DNA of 64,000 nt from Sulfuritalea sp. (lineage in GTDB: Bacteria; Pseudomonadota; Gammaproteobacteria; Burkholderiales; Rhodocyclaceae). Positions 12,887 to 21,976 of this stretch are shown here, in pieces. The translations under genes were made by a program, and so were the position numbers. Within the stretch, counting starts at the first letter, position 1. Each line of letters begins with the position of its first letter. The notes beneath the pieces were generated by a model, which was not told where the DNA came from, made no database searches, and worked only from the letters and a program-made list of their open reading frames with translations. The DNA lies in contig JAOTRV010000018.1 of the NCBI GenBank assembly GCA_030247575.1, positions 1 through 64,000 on the forward strand. The letters run 5' to 3'.

Positions 12887-14767
12887 ATGAGCAGGCTGCG
12901 CCCCGCCATGAATACCGACACCGACCACGAATCAAGTACCGAACTCGACGCCCTGTTGCGCCTGGGGGTGCAGACCGCCCTTGCCGGCGCCGACTTCAAG
13001 CAGGCCTTCGAAACATTTCTCGTCGAAATGCCGCGGCAGGTTCCGGGTTTCGCCGCCCGCCTTCCGCCCGGTGCGGAGCGGTCGATCGGCCTGGCGGTGT
13101 TTCGCGAAATATGGAACCACACGCCCCGGCCCGAGCTGGGCTGGAAGCGGCTGTCCTTGCCGAAGCCCGAGCGCAATGCGCCCTGCCCCTGCGGCTCCGG
13201 CAAAAAATACAAGCAGTGCTGTGCTCCACGGGTAGGAACCTCTCCCTTCCCCAGTGACGGATTTACCGTGCTGAGCTATGTCCTCGAAACCGTCCCCGTG
13301 GCGGACTACGGGAATGTGCCATTCCGGCAACTCGATCCCGAGGAAGTCGCGCATGTCGCTTCCGAGTGGCAAAAGCATGGACACATCGAGCCCGCCACGC
13401 GTTTGCTCGAAGCGCTGCTGGCCCCCGGCAGCAAGCCGGACTCGCGCCACGAACCCGCCTTCGACACATTGTGCGACCTCTATCTCGATGACGGCCGCGC
13501 CGAGGCGCGGCTGGCCCTGGTCGAGCGCGTCATGCAGTGCCAGGACAAGCAGCTGCGCGCCGCTGCCTGGCAGCGCCGGGCAACGCTGCACGCAGACAGC
13601 GGCGAGCATGCCCAGGCCTGGGAGGTGTTCAAGGAAGCGCAACGGCTCGACCCGGACAACCCCTCGCTCGCCCATCTCGAACTGGTTCTCCTCGCCAACC
13701 AGGACCGCTACGACGAGGCCCGGACGCGCGCCGCCTTCTGGGCCAGACGGCTGGTCAAACTCGGCTACGGCGACGAACCCATCGTCGCCCTGATGGAGGA
13801 CGTGGCGCGCGACCCGGAGGTGCTGCGCGCGATGCTTGCCGCCCACGAGCACGAAGAAGACTGGGATGCCGAAGCCACGCCGGAAGACCTCGACGCGCTG
13901 GAAAGCCTGATCGGAAACCTGCCGGCACCGTCCTGCCAGTACCGACTTTCGCCGCAGGACGGCGGCGCCGGCCCGCTGCAAGCCTTGCCTGAACTCGACG
14001 CCGTAGAGCAAGGCTGGGACGATATCTACTGGGGAGATGCCGAGGAGCGCAACCCCTGGAGCGACGCCCGCTGGCTGGGCTGGCTGGGCGACCATCCGCT
14101 CGCATGGCAAAGCTTCGCGGTGATCGAAGACCTGATCGGCATCCTCGAAGACAGCCTGTTTCCCGAAGACGCCGATGACCGGCTCGACCGAATGGAAGAC
14201 CGCCTGTACGACCACGCCCTCACCCTGCTGCGCCGGGTGCTGGCCGACAACCTGGCGGAAGGGCTCACGCTGGAGTGGGGCTGGATGGAGAACCGGCCCG
14301 CGCTGCGACTGCTGATGCAAAAGATCGACATGGCGCGTTACACACCGGACGAACTGCCCCTGCTCGAATGGCTGGTGCTCACGCTCAATCCCAATGACAA
14401 CGGCGGCCAGCGCGAACGCCTGGTGCATGCCTGTTGCGAAGCCGGACGCCCGGCCGATGCGCTGGCGGTCTGCGACCGCTACCCCGGCGACGATATGGCC
14501 GGCATCCTGTATGGCCGCGTGCTGGCGCTCTACCTGCTGGGTCGGCGCAGCGACGCCGTGGCGGCGCTCGCCCATGCCGCAAAACGCCTGCCCAAGGTGC
14601 TCAAGACCCTGATCGCCGCCCGCCCCAGAACGCCACCGCTGACGCCGGGAATGGTCACGCACGGCGGCGACGACGAAGCCTGGCGCTATCGCGTGGCGAG
14701 TCTGGAAACCTGGGCGACATGCGAGGCGCTGGACTGGCTGAAGCAAACCGCCGGCCGCAAGTCCTGA
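12887..14767 (+). CDS. SEC-C zinc-motif protein with TPR-like repeats
   Basis: A 626-residue protein. A SEC-C zinc-binding motif, PCPCGSGKKYKQCC, lies at about residues 101-114 after an N-terminal helical region. The following 500 residues are helical and partly tetratricopeptide-like (for example AWEVFKEAQRLDPDNPSLAHLELVLLA, split here by eye). SEC-C motifs bind zinc and often mediate protein or ribosome contacts, as in SecA. Function unknown. ATG 12887 abuts the prfB stop, so translation may be coupled; ATG 12908 is an alternative. It is the last gene before the accessory island. Confidence 0.7.
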   Translation: MSRLRPAMNTDTDHESSTELDALLRLGVQTALAGADFKQAFETFLVEMPRQVPGFAARLPPGAERSIGLAVFREIWNHTPRPELGWKRLSLPKPERNAPCPCGSGKKYKQCCAPRVGTSPFPSDGFTVLSYVLETVPVADYGNVPFRQLDPEEVAHVASEWQKHGHIEPATRLLEALLAPGSKPDSRHEPAFDTLCDLYLDDGRAEARLALVERVMQCQDKQLRAAAWQRRATLHADSGEHAQAWEVFKEAQRLDPDNPSLAHLELVLLANQDRYDEARTRAAFWARRLVKLGYGDEPIVALMEDVARDPEVLRAMLAAHEHEEDWDAEATPEDLDALESLIGNLPAPSCQYRLSPQDGGAGPLQALPELDAVEQGWDDIYWGDAEERNPWSDARWLGWLGDHPLAWQSFAVIEDLIGILEDSLFPEDADDRLDRMEDRLYDHALTLLRRVLADNLAEGLTLEWGWMENRPALRLLMQKIDMARYTPDELPLLEWLVLTLNPNDNGGQRERLVHACCEAGRPADALAVCDRYPGDDMAGILYGRVLALYLLGRRSDAVAALAHAAKRLPKVLKTLIAARPRTPPLTPGMVTHGGDDEAWRYRVASLETWATCEALDWLKQTAGRKS

Positions 14768-15138
14768 GGCAGGCGCCTCCGAAACAAAACCCACGGTCGG
14801 AAGCTTTGAAGTCGAAGCAAGCCGGCGAGCATGGCGCCCTGACCGGCGCAGTCCGCTTCACAAAAAGTCGGCGCTGGCGACACGGCGATTCGGCCCCTTT
14901 TCGGCCATCGATGACCGGTCTCACTATGTCTCGGTGCGGCCATGAGCGGTCTATCGCTTGTTCCAATAAGCAGCCATTCGAGAGGCTGCTCAACTCGGGA
15001 ACCTGCCGGATGCCCTATGGAAGCACCTCGGCCTACCCAGCCAATAAAACATCAGTGTGATTCAGTCAGATCCAGGCCCATAGCCGTCCTTGGGCTTGCT
15101 CCGAAGTGGTCATTCAACGATAAGTTCAGCAGCGTGCG
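14768..15138. other. 371-base spacer at left edge of the accessory island
   Basis: I see no gene here. It holds one copy of the dispersed 23-bp repeat (14866-14888) and then about 250 bases of lower G+C sequence with no convincing reading frame, hairpin terminator or tRNA. It marks the boundary between the prfB region and the leftward restriction/Gabija operon. Confidence 0.6.
14866..14888 (+). repeat. dispersed 23-bp repeat, copy 3, left island flank
   Basis: Plus-orientation copy of the dispersed repeat. Its partner at 26703-26725 is in the opposite orientation on the other side of the restriction/Gabija operon. Confidence 0.7.
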
Positions 15139-15474
15139 TCAGCGCGTACGCTGCGGCGCCTTGTTGCCTGCGATCCGCTTTAACTCGCCTTCATGTGCTT
15201 CATATTCGCCCAGATGCGAGCGCATCAGGCTTTTCCAAAGTTTTCCGTGGTTGGGAACAGAGAAGTGGAGCAGCTCGTGGACGATCACGTAGTCCCACAG
15301 CTCGGGTTCCAGGCCAGGCAGTTCGTCGCTGAAATTCAAATGGCCCGCGGTAGAACACGAGGCCCATTTGTTCCGCATCGGCCGCACGCCCAGCCAGACG
15401 ACCTTTACGTCCAGCTTGTCGGCCCATAGCCGGACGCGCTGTTTGAACTGGACTTTGTGATCGATTGCCTTCAT
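15139..15474 (-). CDS. YgjP-like zinc metallopeptidase, short form
   Basis: A 111-residue protein with the YgjP/WLM-like metallopeptidase core: RNKWASCS, corresponding to the family's RxRWGSCS, then the zinc-binding HELLHF (HExxH) and a downstream NH. It lacks the N-terminal half seen in full-length YgjP proteins. ATG 15474 is four bases after the hsdR stop, so it is the last gene of the restriction operon. Such peptidases are often found beside hsdR. A role in turning over HsdR, or an accessory defence role, is my inference. Confidence 0.78.
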   Translation of the reverse strand: MKAIDHKVQFKQRVRLWADKLDVKVVWLGVRPMRNKWASCSTAGHLNFSDELPGLEPELWDYVIVHELLHFSVPNHGKLWKSLMRSHLGEYEAHEGELKRIAGNKAPQRTR

Positions 15475-15478
15475 TGCG

Positions 15479-18400
15479 CTAAATCCGGTCCGCCTTTTCC
15501 AGCAGCGTAAACAACTCATCCACCAACGCCGTCACCCGGCCCAGGTCCTCAGTTTCCGCGAAGATGGCGAAGGTCACTTTCTTGCGGAGTTCGCGGAGGG
15601 CGTTCTCGCTGCGTTTCCAGTTCGGAAACTCGGTGAAGGCGTGGCGAATCTTGCGGCTGACCGCCTCGGCGTTTTGAATCTTTGCGTCGAGCAGGCTGCG
15701 GTAGACAAAATAGGTCAGGCCATCGAAAGACTTTTCGGCCTGTTCCTTCTTCCTCGCTTCATTGCCTTCCACTTCACGCAGCAATTCGGCCAGGGCCTCG
15801 GCAGTGCTGCTTTGGCGCTGCTCGAAGCTCTCCTGCACCGCCCGCGCGCGCTCCGCCATGGCGATCAGGTAAGGGTCATCGCTGTTTTCCTGAGCCAGTT
15901 TTTCAATGCTTTTGATCAGGTTGATGACTTTGGTGCCATCCCCGCCGCTCTTGCTTTTGATCAGTTCAATGGTATTGCCATCGATCGCGACAATCTCGCC
16001 CAGACCGCCCACGCCATAACTACCCACCTGCTCCTGCACCAGATGGTTGGTCTTGGCCTGAAACTCACGGTCGACCATCACGGTTCGGGTGTAGGCCTTA
16101 CGGACGACCTGATAAATCGCCGATAGCGTTCCATAGTCTGCAATGAACGGGCGCAGGAAGGAGTCGGGCGAGATGATCTCGTAGAGCATCTCGATCTCCT
16201 TGTACTCCTTGAAGAACTCCTTGCGCCGCTCGGGGTCGCGGAAGTGCTCGATGAGCGTGTCGACGTCCTTGTCGTTGAAGTTGCGCTCGATCAGGCCGAG
16301 GTAGTCCGGAGCCTTGGACTCCATCTTGTTCTTGAACAGCAGCTTCAGCAGCTTCAGGTCCTTGACGATGGCGTTGATCTCGTCGCTGTCGAAGGCCAGC
16401 GCCTTTTCCAGCTTGTCGAAGATGCCGACAAAATCCAGCACGAAGCCATGGGGCTTCACCATTTCCTGAGCCTCGTTCTCGTAGGGGCGATTCACCCGGG
16501 CGATGGCCTGCAGCAGGGTGTGGTCGCGCATCGGCTTGTCGAGATACATGGCATAGAGCACCGGCACATCGAAGCCGGTGAGCAGTTTCTCGGTGACGAT
16601 GAGGATCTTCGGCATCTGGTCGAGCTTGCCAAAGCTCTTGCGGATCTGCCGCTCCTTCTTTGGGTCGAGGTGGAATTCCTTCAGCAGCCTGGAGTCGTTG
16701 TTGCTGCCGGTGTAGACCACTTCGGAATACTCGGGCGGCAGAAACTGATCGAGCGCATGTTTGTAATGCGCGCAGGCTTCGCGGTCGACGCCGACAAGGA
16801 AAGCCTTGTAGCCCAGCGGTTCGACGTTCCCGCGGTAGTGTTCCGCGACGAATTGCGCCACCTGCTGAATCCGCTCTTTGCCCTTGAGAAAATTCTTCAG
16901 GTTCACCGCCCGTTCGAGAATCTTGTTCAGCTCCTCGATGTCGGCCACGCCTTCGGCTTCGGCCAGCGACAGGAACTCCTTGTCGAGGGTCTCGTGCGGC
17001 ACCAGCATTTCGTTGGGGGCGAGCTGGTAGTAGAGCGGCAGCGTGGTGCCGTCCTCGATGCTGTCGGCGATGGAATACTTGTGCAGGTAGCCCTGGTCGT
17101 CCTCGCAGCCGAAGGTCTTGAAGGTGCCCTTGCCGTAGACGGTCTTGTCCACCGGCGTGCCGGTGAAGCCGAGGAAACTCGCGTTCGGCAGGCCGGCCAT
17201 CAGGAAGTTGCCGAGGTCGCCGCCGGTGGTGCGGTGGGCTTCGTCGATCAGGACGTAGATGTTCGCGCGCGTGTTCAGGTTCGCCGGCATGTCGCGGAAC
17301 TTGTGGATCATCGTCACGATGATGCCCCGGTAGTCGTCGCGCAGGAGCTGGTTGAGCCGGGCGATGCTGCTGGCGTGCTCCAGGTTGCCAAGCCCGAGCG
17401 CGGCGAGGTTCTTGAGCATCTGGTCTTCCAGCTCGTTGCGGTCGATCATCAGCAGCACGGTCGGCTTGTCCGCCTCTGGCGCGCGGAACAGCCGCTCCGC
17501 CGCCTTGATCATGGTGAAGGTCTTGCCGCTGCCCTGGGTGTGCCAGACCAGGCCGCGCGTGCGCCCGGGGTCGAGGGCGCGGCTCACGGCTGCCTCCACC
17601 GCGCCGGTCTGGTGCTGGCGCAGGATGTATTTGTTCAGCTCCTCGTCCTTCTCGGCAAAGACGATGTAATCCTTCAGGAAGGCGAGCACCTGCGGAATGG
17701 CGCAGAAGCTCTTCACCTTGGCCTCCAGCTTGCCGACCTCCTCGTCCTTCCAGTTGAAGATGTTCCGCCGCACCGTGTTCCAGCTCACCCCGTAGGAAAA
17801 GCCGATGGCGTCGGTGGCGGTGAACAACTGTTGCGACACGAACAGCTCGGGCGTCTCGCGGTGGTAACGGCGGATCTGGTCCACCCCCAGGGCAATCGCC
17901 TCGTCCTTGTTTGCGTTCTTGCACTCGATCACCAGCACCGGGATGCCGTTGATGAGAAAGACGACATCTTCCCGCGTGCCGTAGTGGCCGTTGTGAAAGG
18001 CCCACTCCTCGGTGACCTCAAAGACGTTGCGTGCCGGTTCGTCGTAGTCGATCAGAATCAGGTCGCGCTCGCGCTTTTCCTCGTGGTCGAAGAACTTGCC
18101 CCGGTTGCGCAGGTGCTCGACGAATTCCCGGTTGCCGTAGATGTCGGTGTGCAGATGCCGGAATTGCCCGAGCAAGGCGCCCTCGGCCTCGGCGTAGCGC
18201 GGGTTGAATTCCCGCAGCTTGGCGCCGAGCAGATCGTCGAAGAAGAGTGAGCGGTTTTTGGCGCGGTCGGCGGGTGGGGCTTCCGGATCAAACCCGCGCC
18301 GCTGCTCGGCTTCCTCGCGGGGCACAAATGTCCAACCGATGGCCTCGGCGTAGCCGAGGATGCGGGCTTGGACGGTTTTGTGTTCTCCGGGGGTGGGCAT
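15479..18400 (-). CDS. hsdR: type I restriction endonuclease subunit R
   Basis: A 973-residue HsdR motor-nuclease. The PD-(D/E)xK nuclease site is at about residues 145-161 (EDVVFLINGIPVLVIECKNA). The SF2 translocase has motif I QGSGKT at 289-294, DEAH at 386-389 and GFTGTP at about 410; the C-terminal helical part is likely the HsdM-binding region. HsdR cuts unmodified DNA after translocation. No frameshift or missing motif is seen. It follows gajB by nine bases and is separated from hsdM and hsdS by the two Gabija genes, an unusual placement. Confidence 0.95.
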   Translation of the reverse strand: MPTPGEHKTVQARILGYAEAIGWTFVPREEAEQRRGFDPEAPPADRAKNRSLFFDDLLGAKLREFNPRYAEAEGALLGQFRHLHTDIYGNREFVEHLRNRGKFFDHEEKRERDLILIDYDEPARNVFEVTEEWAFHNGHYGTREDVVFLINGIPVLVIECKNANKDEAIALGVDQIRRYHRETPELFVSQQLFTATDAIGFSYGVSWNTVRRNIFNWKDEEVGKLEAKVKSFCAIPQVLAFLKDYIVFAEKDEELNKYILRQHQTGAVEAAVSRALDPGRTRGLVWHTQGSGKTFTMIKAAERLFRAPEADKPTVLLMIDRNELEDQMLKNLAALGLGNLEHASSIARLNQLLRDDYRGIIVTMIHKFRDMPANLNTRANIYVLIDEAHRTTGGDLGNFLMAGLPNASFLGFTGTPVDKTVYGKGTFKTFGCEDDQGYLHKYSIADSIEDGTTLPLYYQLAPNEMLVPHETLDKEFLSLAEAEGVADIEELNKILERAVNLKNFLKGKERIQQVAQFVAEHYRGNVEPLGYKAFLVGVDREACAHYKHALDQFLPPEYSEVVYTGSNNDSRLLKEFHLDPKKERQIRKSFGKLDQMPKILIVTEKLLTGFDVPVLYAMYLDKPMRDHTLLQAIARVNRPYENEAQEMVKPHGFVLDFVGIFDKLEKALAFDSDEINAIVKDLKLLKLLFKNKMESKAPDYLGLIERNFNDKDVDTLIEHFRDPERRKEFFKEYKEIEMLYEIISPDSFLRPFIADYGTLSAIYQVVRKAYTRTVMVDREFQAKTNHLVQEQVGSYGVGGLGEIVAIDGNTIELIKSKSGGDGTKVINLIKSIEKLAQENSDDPYLIAMAERARAVQESFEQRQSSTAEALAELLREVEGNEARKKEQAEKSFDGLTYFVYRSLLDAKIQNAEAVSRKIRHAFTEFPNWKRSENALRELRKKVTFAIFAETEDLGRVTALVDELFTLLEKADRI

Positions 18401-18409
18401 GGACTCGCG

Positions 18410-20290
18410 CTAACTCCCGTGTTTCTTCAATTTGAAACCCATCTCTTCGAGGAATCGAGAGGGCCTTTTTTGGTATCCGTTGTAGGTCCGCGACCAGCTG
18501 ATATTTAGTGTTTCCTCAGCTCGAGTGATCGCGACGAAGCAATTCCTTCGCTCTTCCTCCATTTCCTTACTCTGAGGGCCCATTTTTGTGGCTTGATATG
18601 AAGGAAACACTTCATCGGCCATTCCGATCAAAAACACGTGCTTGAACTCCATTCCCTTGGAGCCGTGCACGGTTAAGCAGCGGACTGATCCAGGCAATTG
18701 TGCAGGCGCCTTTGATTTCAAGTCCATCTCCTGCAGGTAGAGATGCAGAGTCAAATTTTCTGGTGCGTGCTCTCTGGTAAGACTCTCTTGGAGCTCCCGC
18801 CAAGTTGCTATTTCTTCGGCTTCCAGATCGTCATTTATGTATTTGGCGTTCCAAAACAATTCAAGAAGCTCAAGGAAATCGATACGATCGACCAACCGGT
18901 TGCGAATCTCCGCCAGTAGTAGCCCATAGGGTGCCTTGGGTTCCTTTGCATAAGCTGTATTTACCCAAGCCCGTAGGAAATCTCCGCCATCAAGGGCCGC
19001 TTCGGCTGCAACGTCCTCAAACTCGATCAGCGATCCTGTAAAGCCATTCCACGCTACACATACCCGCCGAAGTAGCTCCCTATCGTGGCGCGCGTTTGCG
19101 AGACGTAAAACGGAGAAAAGCCATCGGACTGCCGGACTCTCGAACTCGGTTTTGCGCTTGGCTACAAAAGGCTGAAGTCCACTTACCGAAAGCGCATTGG
19201 CGGCTCTATCGAGCAATTTTGCGTTTCGCGCAAGTACTGCACAGTTTTCAGGCCGCCACCCAGATTCCGTGATCACTTTTGGAATATTCGCTGCCTCTTC
19301 TTCTTCGTTATTGAATATGGCGGCCTTCAGTGCGGGGGTATCAGTGGCCGCCTTCATGGCAACAAGCGGTTGCTTACCCTCTGACCGGGTTTGGTTAAAT
19401 CCGATCAGATTGTTAGCGAGCTGAATGATGACCGGTGGACAGCGGAAATTCTCGGGAAGTTGGATGACATCCATTCCAAAGTCTGAACGAAGGGCAAGGA
19501 GCCGTTCCGGACTGGCACCGTTCCACTGGTAGATAATCTGGTCATCGTCAGCCACCACGAAAAGGTTGGGGCGCTCACCCACAGCCAGAAGCGTAAGTAG
19601 GTCATATTGCGCTCTGTTAGTGTCTTGGAACTCGTCAACGCTGACATACTGCCATGCGAGACGGGTAAGACGAGCAACACCAGCGTTGCTCGAAAGAAGC
19701 AACCGAGCAAAATGAAGCAGAGCTCCAAAATCGAGGCGGTTGCTTGATTGAAGCTTTTCACAATATGCCTTGAACAGCGGCGGGATCCAAGGAGGGGTCT
19801 TGGTCATCCCGGGGGCGACCGGCTCACCGTTGTAAGATTCCGCGAACAACCTGTCCAAAAGGAACAGGAGGTTCTTCCGATCGGTTGGTAGAGCGGATGT
19901 GTCACAGCTCAATTTTCCGATGACTCCCTCTAGAACTGCGATTCGATCCTCATCATTGGCCAGCATGGAGAAATCAGGTTGAATTCCGACATGACTTCCG
20001 TGCTGCCGCAATACATCGCCCGCGAATGAATGAAAGGTGCAAAGGTGAGCGCGTTCGGCCCGACCGCCCATTAATGCATCGAGCCGCTGCCGCATCTCAT
20101 CAGCCGCCTTTGTTGTGAAGGTCAACGCCAGCATGCTGGCATCTGGGTCGTTCTGCAGAATCCGGGCGGCTCGAAGGGTGAGCACAAGAGTCTTGCCGGA
20201 GCCTGGTCCAGCCAATACTAGAAGAGGCCCATCCGTCCATTCGACAGCCGAGCGTTGATTGGCGTTAAGGGTGTCGAGATTTGGTTTCAT
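18410..20290 (-). CDS. gajB: Gabija GajB-like UvrD/Rep-family helicase
   Basis: A 626-residue SF1A helicase. Walker A GPGSGKT is at residues 28-34, TFHSFA at 85-90, Walker B VDEFQDTN at 218-225, the DDDQIIYQW block at about 248-256, LPENFRCP at about 278-285, TVHGSKGMEF at 540-549 and motif VI RRNCFVAITRAE at about 582-593. Its ATG overlaps the stop of the OLD-family gene by four bases. A class 2 OLD nuclease plus UvrD-like helicase is the definition of the Gabija anti-phage system. G+C is visibly lower than in hsdR. Confidence 0.85.
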   Translation of the reverse strand: MKPNLDTLNANQRSAVEWTDGPLLVLAGPGSGKTLVLTLRAARILQNDPDASMLALTFTTKAADEMRQRLDALMGGRAERAHLCTFHSFAGDVLRQHGSHVGIQPDFSMLANDEDRIAVLEGVIGKLSCDTSALPTDRKNLLFLLDRLFAESYNGEPVAPGMTKTPPWIPPLFKAYCEKLQSSNRLDFGALLHFARLLLSSNAGVARLTRLAWQYVSVDEFQDTNRAQYDLLTLLAVGERPNLFVVADDDQIIYQWNGASPERLLALRSDFGMDVIQLPENFRCPPVIIQLANNLIGFNQTRSEGKQPLVAMKAATDTPALKAAIFNNEEEEAANIPKVITESGWRPENCAVLARNAKLLDRAANALSVSGLQPFVAKRKTEFESPAVRWLFSVLRLANARHDRELLRRVCVAWNGFTGSLIEFEDVAAEAALDGGDFLRAWVNTAYAKEPKAPYGLLLAEIRNRLVDRIDFLELLELFWNAKYINDDLEAEEIATWRELQESLTREHAPENLTLHLYLQEMDLKSKAPAQLPGSVRCLTVHGSKGMEFKHVFLIGMADEVFPSYQATKMGPQSKEMEEERRNCFVAITRAEETLNISWSRTYNGYQKRPSRFLEEMGFKLKKHGS

Positions 20291-21975
20291 CGTGATTTCG
20301 CTAAGTTGGCGGCTGTGACCACTGCTCTTTCCAATAAGCGGGGCACCGGGCGTCCATTTCGCATCTCCTGAAGGACATTCTGAATTGCCATGATCTTATG
20401 TTTCTTAACCGCCTTTGTTACCTGCTTCCAGTAGAGCGGGTCTGTGTCGGGAACAGTCACCTGAAGCTTTGTGTCCGCGTTGAGAAGGTTTTCATAGACA
20501 TCTCCGAATCCATTGACGCAAAGGTGCTGTTCAAGGTCGTCTTCTGGCATCACGTGCAACACACGCTTTTCGTTTCTACCATTCAAGGCTGCCAGCACCT
20601 TCTGAATAGTCTTCTGACCCTCTTGGTCGTTATCAGTGAGAGTTACCCACGGAATTCCCAATCCGTCGGCGACGGCGATAAACAGCCCAATATCAGCCTG
20701 CCGATATGGAATACATCTGACACCAGCCCTCTCAAGATTAAATCCAAGAATTCGGGCGACTTCAGGAAGTAGGGTTACCTCCGATTCACCTTCTCCGAGT
20801 AACCATCCCTTCGCGAACAGGAGCTCTCCACGCGCATGGCGGATATGGAAATTAAACTGCCGGGTCTGTGGGTCCGTAAGAGTAACGCTAGAAACGGGCC
20901 ACGCGCCCAACTTTCCCGCCACTCGGGCGAGCCTTACCACTGCCGTCGGGGGAACTTCAGAAAGAAGGTCTCCGCTGTGCGTAGAAATGATCTTCTGACC
21001 GGGAATCTTTTCAATAAGCTGCCAGAGTGCTCTGACAGCACTCGGATGCAAATGTGCCTCTGGCTCCTCAAGTGCAACGATCGGGTCGCCTTTGTTCCAC
21101 GCCTGCAAATAAGCGTTGAACAGCGTCAATACAGCGAGGCTCTGGGTTCCTTCCCCGTGTCGACCAACAGGAATCTTCGCCCCTGATGTCGTGTTGATGG
21201 ATACCGTGGCTTTCGACAGCATGTCAAACAGCCTTCCCGGGACGGCGTCGATCGAAACAATGTCATCCCCGCCGTTTGCCACGGAAACGACTTCGCGAAT
21301 TGCCTTCAAGCGGGACACCACTTGCGAAAAGCTGGTGTGTGACGAAATGATTAGATCGTTGACGTCGGAAAGCTTGGACTCAATCTCGGCGCGCTTTTCT
21401 GGCGTAAGCTGTGACTCCTTCAGGAATGGCCTCCAGAACGGGCCCTTTGCGTCGAACTGCTTGCTGGCGTCCCTCAATGCGGAGAGATAGAAATATGAGA
21501 CTTCCGAATGGAGGGTCGCCAGTGACGTATCCGATAGGCCAGTCAGTGCTGCGCTCTGTGGGTTTTGAAATTCCCAATCCTGGATGAAATCTTGCGAGGT
21601 TGCATCGAACTTCGCCCCGACCTTCAGAATCACCAGCGAACATCCTGTGCTGTCGATCTGAAGGATCTTGGCACGATTCAGTTTCGCCACCTGCTGATCA
21701 TCCCAATCACCTGGTGTGTCTTCTTTGAACGTCAGTCGAATCGATATTGCTGGCGCATCCGAAGGCTCCGCGTTGGAAGTCGGCAAGTGGAAGTCATACT
21801 CTTCGAACGAACAACCCCGCCGGGTCTTGATGCTTCGCAATGCGAATTTGAGTGCATCCAGCACTGCCGTCTTTCCCGTGTTGTTTTCGCCGATAAGAAC
21901 GGTCGTATCGCCAACCCCCAAGTCGAGCTTGGTGATCCCTCTGAAGTTCTCAATTTCTAGGCGTCGAAGCTTCAT
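20287..21975 (-). CDS. gajA: Gabija GajA-like OLD-family ATPase/TOPRIM nuclease
   Basis: A 562-residue protein. An SMC/ABC-like ATPase domain has Walker A GENNTGKT at residues 29-36, a signature-like RHGEGTQS at about 272-279, Walker B VALEEPEAHLHP at about 300-311 and STHSGDL at about 331-337. A TOPRIM nuclease domain has LGEGESEV at about 393-400 and LTDNDQEG at about 446-453, with the acidic metal ligands present. In Gabija, GajA nicks DNA and is inhibited by nucleotides until phage replication depletes them. ATG 21975 is one base after the hsdS stop. Confidence 0.87.
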   Translation of the reverse strand: MKLRRLEIENFRGITKLDLGVGDTTVLIGENNTGKTAVLDALKFALRSIKTRRGCSFEEYDFHLPTSNAEPSDAPAISIRLTFKEDTPGDWDDQQVAKLNRAKILQIDSTGCSLVILKVGAKFDATSQDFIQDWEFQNPQSAALTGLSDTSLATLHSEVSYFYLSALRDASKQFDAKGPFWRPFLKESQLTPEKRAEIESKLSDVNDLIISSHTSFSQVVSRLKAIREVVSVANGGDDIVSIDAVPGRLFDMLSKATVSINTTSGAKIPVGRHGEGTQSLAVLTLFNAYLQAWNKGDPIVALEEPEAHLHPSAVRALWQLIEKIPGQKIISTHSGDLLSEVPPTAVVRLARVAGKLGAWPVSSVTLTDPQTRQFNFHIRHARGELLFAKGWLLGEGESEVTLLPEVARILGFNLERAGVRCIPYRQADIGLFIAVADGLGIPWVTLTDNDQEGQKTIQKVLAALNGRNEKRVLHVMPEDDLEQHLCVNGFGDVYENLLNADTKLQVTVPDTDPLYWKQVTKAVKKHKIMAIQNVLQEMRNGRPVPRLLERAVVTAANLAKSR

Positions 21976-21976
21976 G

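Noticed and set aside
16244-18250. 668-codon rightward frame opposite hsdR
   Set aside because: Antisense shadow: hydrophobic/charged repetitive composition with no domain, while hsdR has intact motifs on the other strand.
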